A stretch of 64,000 nt of DNA from PGYR01 sp034670025 (lineage in GTDB: Bacteria; Bacteroidota; Ignavibacteria; Kapaibacteriales; UBA2268). Location: the NCBI GenBank assembly GCA_034670025.1, contig JAXMOE010000002.1:124001-188000 (forward strand). Reading direction: 5' to 3'. The notes beneath the pieces are model-generated. The model had not been told where the DNA came from and made no database searches. It was given only the letters and a program-made list of their open reading frames with translations. Of the stretch, positions 60,152 to 64,000 are shown one piece after another (the first letter of the stretch is position 1; each line of letters starts with the position of its first letter). The translations under genes and the position numbers were made by a program.

Positions 60152-62377
60152 ATGAAATATATATTAGAAAGACTGATAATTATTGCAATAATTTCAATAT
60201 GCTCTTGTGGCTTATTGTGGTCTGAAGATATAGAAAGCAAAGGGTTATTTACATCGGAGTTTGTCCCTTATGGCTATGAGATTCATCGTCTGGAATTTGT
60301 TGGCAATAAGGATTTCGAAGAAAGTGAGTTATATAGTAAAATACAAAGTCGCCCCACTAATATAGGATTGTTGCATTCCCTTATGCTAATGTATCACCAG
60401 GAAGGTGAGATAAACCCCCACACACCAGAGTTAGTTATGGAAACTTTGGACAAGAATATAGAATGGTTTGACAACGAAAGACGTGTGTTTGATGAACCCC
60501 TTGTGTTAGAAGATGTAAAGTCTTTGGAATCTTACTATAAAATTAATGGTTACCATAAATCACGAATTAGCTACGAATTTTTTCCTGATAGCACCACCCA
60601 GCAAAACGTATTGGCCTTTTATATAAAAGAGGGAGAAAGATATAAGATTTCGTCTGTAACTTATGTTGGTCTTGAAGATTTGGATTCAGCTCTGAAAAAA
60701 AGAGTTAATAATGTAAGAATTGACTACAAGGGTGAATATTACTCCGAATCGATTATAGAAGAAGAGTATGCAGAAATCAATAGAACTTTAGAGAACAATG
60801 GCTATTTAGACATAAATAGAAACCGTCCGGTTATTTATATAGATGATGAAAACTATACTGATAGCGTTGTAATAGAATACGAATTAGGTCACAGGAAGAA
60901 AATAGGCACAATAGAAATAGTTGATATCAGAAATGATCAACCTGCTGTTTCCCAAAATATGAGGGAAATGCAGCTAACATTTGATACCGGTGATTATTAC
61001 AGCAAGCAAGATGAACTACAATCAAGGATTAATTTGCTTTCGTTAGGGGTGTTCGAAAATGCTTCTATCAGCTATATTTCTGATTCAACCACAACGGATT
61101 CGATAGTCAATGTAAAAGTTAGTCTGGTTTACAACAACCAACAAGATTGGGAGCTAAGTCCTTTTATAAACAGGACTGTATTCAATGAGACCACAAATGC
61201 TGGTATAGAAGTAGGTTATGGTCACAAGAATATATTCGGTGCTGCCCAAAAGTTTAGACTTTACGGTAAAATATTTGCTAGAGACATTAGTAGATTTATA
61301 GGTTCTGGTAATAGTACAAATGAATATCAAAATCTATTGGAATACGAGTACCAGGTGGGTATAAAGTTTGATCAACCGTATGTGTTTTCATTATTCAACT
61401 GGAATATTGGTGCTTCAACAAATCCGAAATACTCTGTAAGGAATATTCTGAATAACTTCACTCTCAATACTTTTTCTCTTCCTTTCACTTTTAATTTTAG
61501 GTTACCATATTATACCATTATTAATAATGTTTATCTGGATGTAAACTTTGAGAGTGAGAAACCCTCGGGGTTAGATAATATACTGGATGGAGATGAGTTA
61601 ACTAGCGATATAGCAGAAGCGTTAATCATTTACTCCAGTTTACAAGATTACGATGGCTTTCTTACTTTGTCAACTATGAGCTTAAGGGCAGTTGGAGACA
61701 AAAGGGATAACCCTATTAACCCTACTAAGGGTTATTATCTCAACGGTTCAGTTGAGTTTCCGACTTTAGATGTTTTGTCTGACTATGTAAGAGCACAATT
61801 AAAAGTGTATACGTATTTCAGTTTGTCAGATCAACTTACTTCTGCATTCAAATTGAATGTGGGGCAATTATTTCTGAACTTTGACAGCGAATACTACGTA
61901 CCATTCGATAGACAATTTTTTGCAGGTGGTGCTAATTCTAATAGAGGTTGGGCTTCGAGAAACCTAAGGTATAACCCTAAATTGAAAGAAGATTTTGATG
62001 GAAATGAATTATATACATTTTTAGAAAATTTTGTCGGTTCTACCAGTTTATTTGAGACTTCAGCAGAATTGAGGTATAAGTTTGAAAGACCTGAGTACTT
62101 TGGTGAATTTTTGGCTGACCAAATAGCAAGTTTAGGTGTAGTAGGGTTTGTAGATGTTGGTAATTCTTATGATTGGTTAGTCAATGATGAAAGAAGTGAT
62201 GTTGTAACTGATAACTTTTTTAATACATTAGCTGTGTCAGTTGGAGCCGGTATTAGGTATTTTACACCCGTTGGTCCACTAAGGTTAGATATTGCAACAC
62301 CAGTTTATGATCCATCTAATCTAGTGGAATCATTTCCTGAGTTTCATTTCCATATTGGTTTAGGTCACTCATTTTAA
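60152..62377 (+). CDS. Omp85-family outer-membrane protein (BamA/TamA-like)
   Basis: The 741-aa protein has a signal peptide (IIIAIISICSCGLLWS). Repeated POTRA-like units follow in about residues 35-330: IHRLEFVGNKDFEES, YKISSVTYVGLEDLD and KIGTIEIVDIRNDQ. The 16-stranded barrel domain contains FFAGGANSNRGWASRNL with the conserved R-G-W lid motif. It ends FHFHIGLGHSF, with Phe as the outer-membrane signal. The N-terminal POTRA region is shorter than typical BamA. It could be the outer-membrane partner of the TamB protein at 21492. The two following genes are likely its outer-membrane neighbours or substrates. Confidence 0.88.
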   Translation: MKYILERLIIIAIISICSCGLLWSEDIESKGLFTSEFVPYGYEIHRLEFVGNKDFEESELYSKIQSRPTNIGLLHSLMLMYHQEGEINPHTPELVMETLDKNIEWFDNERRVFDEPLVLEDVKSLESYYKINGYHKSRISYEFFPDSTTQQNVLAFYIKEGERYKISSVTYVGLEDLDSALKKRVNNVRIDYKGEYYSESIIEEEYAEINRTLENNGYLDINRNRPVIYIDDENYTDSVVIEYELGHRKKIGTIEIVDIRNDQPAVSQNMREMQLTFDTGDYYSKQDELQSRINLLSLGVFENASISYISDSTTTDSIVNVKVSLVYNNQQDWELSPFINRTVFNETTNAGIEVGYGHKNIFGAAQKFRLYGKIFARDISRFIGSGNSTNEYQNLLEYEYQVGIKFDQPYVFSLFNWNIGASTNPKYSVRNILNNFTLNTFSLPFTFNFRLPYYTIINNVYLDVNFESEKPSGLDNILDGDELTSDIAEALIIYSSLQDYDGFLTLSTMSLRAVGDKRDNPINPTKGYYLNGSVEFPTLDVLSDYVRAQLKVYTYFSLSDQLTSAFKLNVGQLFLNFDSEYYVPFDRQFFAGGANSNRGWASRNLRYNPKLKEDFDGNELYTFLENFVGSTSLFETSAELRYKFERPEYFGEFLADQIASLGVVGFVDVGNSYDWLVNDERSDVVTDNFFNTLAVSVGAGIRYFTPVGPLRLDIATPVYDPSNLVESFPEFHFHIGLGHSF

Positions 62378-62396
62378 TAATTATAGAGGTTTTGTT

Positions 62397-63302
62397 ATGA
62401 TTAAGTATATAAGTATTATAATTCTTTCTTCTGCGTTGTTGTTTTCACAATCAGACGCTGATATGTCCGAAAGCGAAATAGCACAAGCAGATAGTAATTA
62501 TTCAAAATGGGATTTTGATTTTTGGTTAGGTGGAGCAAATGCAGAGCTAAGAAGACCAACAATTGAAATTGAGTATGGACAAAATCAAGCGAGCATTCAT
62601 AAGGATTACTTCTCGAGTGAGTTTAATGAGAACAATAGGGTATTAGGAAAAATTGGTTTCTCTAATTATGGTGAGACCGTCGCTGGCTCTGGGTATTTGA
62701 AATATAAATTTAGCTCATTGTTTGTAGGTAATTCTATTGGTGACACCGAAGAACTGTTGAACGATGGTACAGTCAACTCTAATATCTGGAGTTTTGGGTT
62801 CAATATGACTGATGGCTATGGTTACAAATTAGCGGATAATTTCTACTTGATGTTGACTCATGGTTCTGGTCTAGCATGGAACTCTGTTTCATTTTCAGAA
62901 GAAAACCCAAGTTTAGATTCTAGCGATATCAGGAGATTAGATTTATTTGAAGATGGAATTAAGTTTGGAGATAGATTTGAGTCAGGAATCAAATTAAGAA
63001 TGATTGAGAATTTAGGTCTGTCGTTTACTTATAGCGAGAACTTAATTTTGCCAAAGCATTTGTTCTGGCATTGGACTTTGGGCAAAATGATAGAGGGCAC
63101 AGCTCACGGCTTGTCTTCTTACTTTGTCAGTACATTTGTCAATTCTTCGCCTGCGTTAGTACCAATTGTTTATTTCATTTTACACAATGGTATATCTTAT
63201 GGTGCAAATAGATTGAAAGAAGACAATATGAATTGGCCTTCGAATACTACTGCACCGCTAATTCAGAAGAATTTTAATATTGGAATAACTGTAATATTAT
63301 AA
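62397..63302 (+). CDS. Secreted envelope protein, hypothetical, 301 aa
   Basis: A signal peptide (MIKYISIIILSSALLFSQS) is followed by a region rich in aromatic/beta strands: FDFWLGGANAELRRPTIEI, GSGYLKYKFSSLFVG, IWSFGFNMTDGYGYKLAD and the C-terminal WHWTLGKMIEGTAHGLSSY. I do not recognise a named family. The following gene looks like a distant paralogue with the same order of elements, and both follow the Omp85 gene within 20 nt or less. A barrel or lipid-interacting outer-membrane protein is a reasonable guess. Confidence 0.72.
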   Translation: MIKYISIIILSSALLFSQSDADMSESEIAQADSNYSKWDFDFWLGGANAELRRPTIEIEYGQNQASIHKDYFSSEFNENNRVLGKIGFSNYGETVAGSGYLKYKFSSLFVGNSIGDTEELLNDGTVNSNIWSFGFNMTDGYGYKLADNFYLMLTHGSGLAWNSVSFSEENPSLDSSDIRRLDLFEDGIKFGDRFESGIKLRMIENLGLSFTYSENLILPKHLFWHWTLGKMIEGTAHGLSSYFVSTFVNSSPALVPIVYFILHNGISYGANRLKEDNMNWPSNTTAPLIQKNFNIGITVIL

Positions 63303-63303
63303 T

Positions 63304-64000
63304 TTGAAATATCTTGTTTTATTAATTATCTCACTGCTCCTTAGCTTCACCACAGTTTATTCAATTGAGGAGGATGAGGGAATTGGTGATATTATATCAA
63401 GATATTTCAGCAATGAAAAGAACACAAACATACCTGTAGTTGACTTTAGCTATGGCCCAGAAAAACTCTCGTTCAATTCAGGTTTCAACAGTGTATTCGA
63501 GGGGAATTATGCTAGCGAATTGCAATATGGTTATATCAGATATGACAAAGAAATTGCTAAATTAGGGTATATATACTTCAGCTCCGAAAGGGCATTTCTT
63601 GGAAGCACTTCTTCGCGATTCAAACCAACTCCAGTAGCCGATTTGACTATAAAGACTGATATATACCGTTACGGTGGGCTTTATAATAATGGCTTTGGTT
63701 ACGGCACAGAAGAAGGAAGTAAGTTCTTGTTCTCGCACAGCAGTGCAATAGTATGGACTGAATCGGACATAGAAAACTTTGCTTTTAACAAGAGTGATAA
63801 CGACTTATTAGGTGAGTTTGAGGATGAGAATAATTTCGGTATGTTCTACACGAGTGGTGTGAACTATACTTTTGGCAACGGGGTAACAAACATAGAAGTT
63901 AGGTACAGACATAATGTGGTTTGGACTGATTTCCAGTTTGGTGGCTGGTTTGGTTCTTGGGCTGTGGAAAATGTGTTGCAAAGAGCTCCAGACTTGTTCC
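63304..64000 (+). CDS. Secreted envelope protein, 3' end outside window
   Basis: The frame runs from a TTG at 63304 (1 nt after the previous stop) to the window edge, giving at least 232 residues. The N-terminus is a signal peptide: KYLVLLIISLLLSFTTVYS. The mature part includes FSYGPEKLSFNSGF, LQYGYIRYDKEIAKLGYIYF, YGGLYNNGFGYGTEEGSKF and VVWTDFQFGGWFGSWAVENV. The last of these aligns by eye with the WHWTLGKMIEGTAHGL region of the gene before it. I infer that the two genes are tandem paralogues. The start is TTG because no ATG fits. The family is unknown. Confidence 0.7.
   Translation, partial: MKYLVLLIISLLLSFTTVYSIEEDEGIGDIISRYFSNEKNTNIPVVDFSYGPEKLSFNSGFNSVFEGNYASELQYGYIRYDKEIAKLGYIYFSSERAFLGSTSSRFKPTPVADLTIKTDIYRYGGLYNNGFGYGTEEGSKFLFSHSSAIVWTESDIENFAFNKSDNDLLGEFEDENNFGMFYTSGVNYTFGNGVTNIEVRYRHNVVWTDFQFGGWFGSWAVENVLQRAPDLF

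Noticed and set aside
1..64000. tRNA, rRNA, integrase or transposase genes
   Set aside because: I looked for tRNA T-loops, rRNA-like sequence and mobile-element proteins and found no convincing candidate; a tRNA scan would settle it.

Overview
The window is AT-rich, densely coded bacterial chromosome with no rRNA, tRNA, CRISPR array, transposase or prophage block that I could find. The gene content points to the Bacteroidota/Chlorobiota side of the FCB group, for example an Ignavibacteria- or Kapaibacteria-like lineage. Supporting signs are a type IX secretion (T9SS) C-terminal sorting domain on a secreted 1196-aa protein, a DUF2723 membrane glycosyltransferase-like protein, a TPR-type histidine kinase, a TamB-like protein, OmpA/PD40 proteins, and a few TAnnTTTG-type -7 boxes. 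This placement is an inference; no rRNA is present to test it.

Layout. 1-9.3 kb: end of a nucleotidyltransferase-like gene, mnmE, and a 2297-aa multidomain glycosyltransferase with a kinase-like N-terminus. 9.3-11.4 kb: a small plastic region with short inverted repeats, a diverged duplicate of the 3' end of a membrane-protein gene, and two small orphan genes. 11.5-16.7 kb: gltX, a lipoprotein, a sigma-54 activator and two glycosyltransferases in one direction. 16.7-21.5 kb: DUF805, GPP34, mazG, an enoyl-ACP-reductase-like gene, and an isolated mraZ-rsmH pair with MraZ boxes. 21.5-31.2 kb: tamB, a receiver with an unclear start, pyk, DUF423, and a three-gene operon (lipoprotein, alpha/beta hydrolase, degenerate M28 peptidase). 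31.4-40.3 kb: acyl-CoA carboxylase beta subunit, a propeller lipoprotein, a 1814-aa repeat-built surface protein, and mscS. 40.5-43 kb: a CoA-binding protein, then a bufferin-like RiPP operon (bufA-bufB-bufC). 43.4-49.7 kb: a double-OmpA/PD40 envelope protein, RNase H, a DUF1460 amidase with an MFS transporter, and a lipoprotein. 49.8-64 kb: the T9SS-sorted protein, a histidine kinase, a 53-aa membrane protein not annotated by length-based ORF calling, an outer-membrane protein, DUF2723, DUF2795, an Omp85 protein, and two putative paralogous envelope proteins, the last cut by the window edge.

The main theme is envelope biogenesis and surface display: glycosylation, Omp85/TamB assembly, secreted adhesin-like repeats, lipoproteins and peptidoglycan salvage. 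The most notable system is the bufferin-like operon at 40951-42961. It has a small exported Cys-rich precursor with repeated KCGEG motifs, a DUF692 (MNIO) enzyme with its full set of metal-binding residues, and a DUF2063 partner. A hairpin terminator lies between precursor and enzymes. I predict a post-translationally modified, metal-binding (probably copper) peptide.
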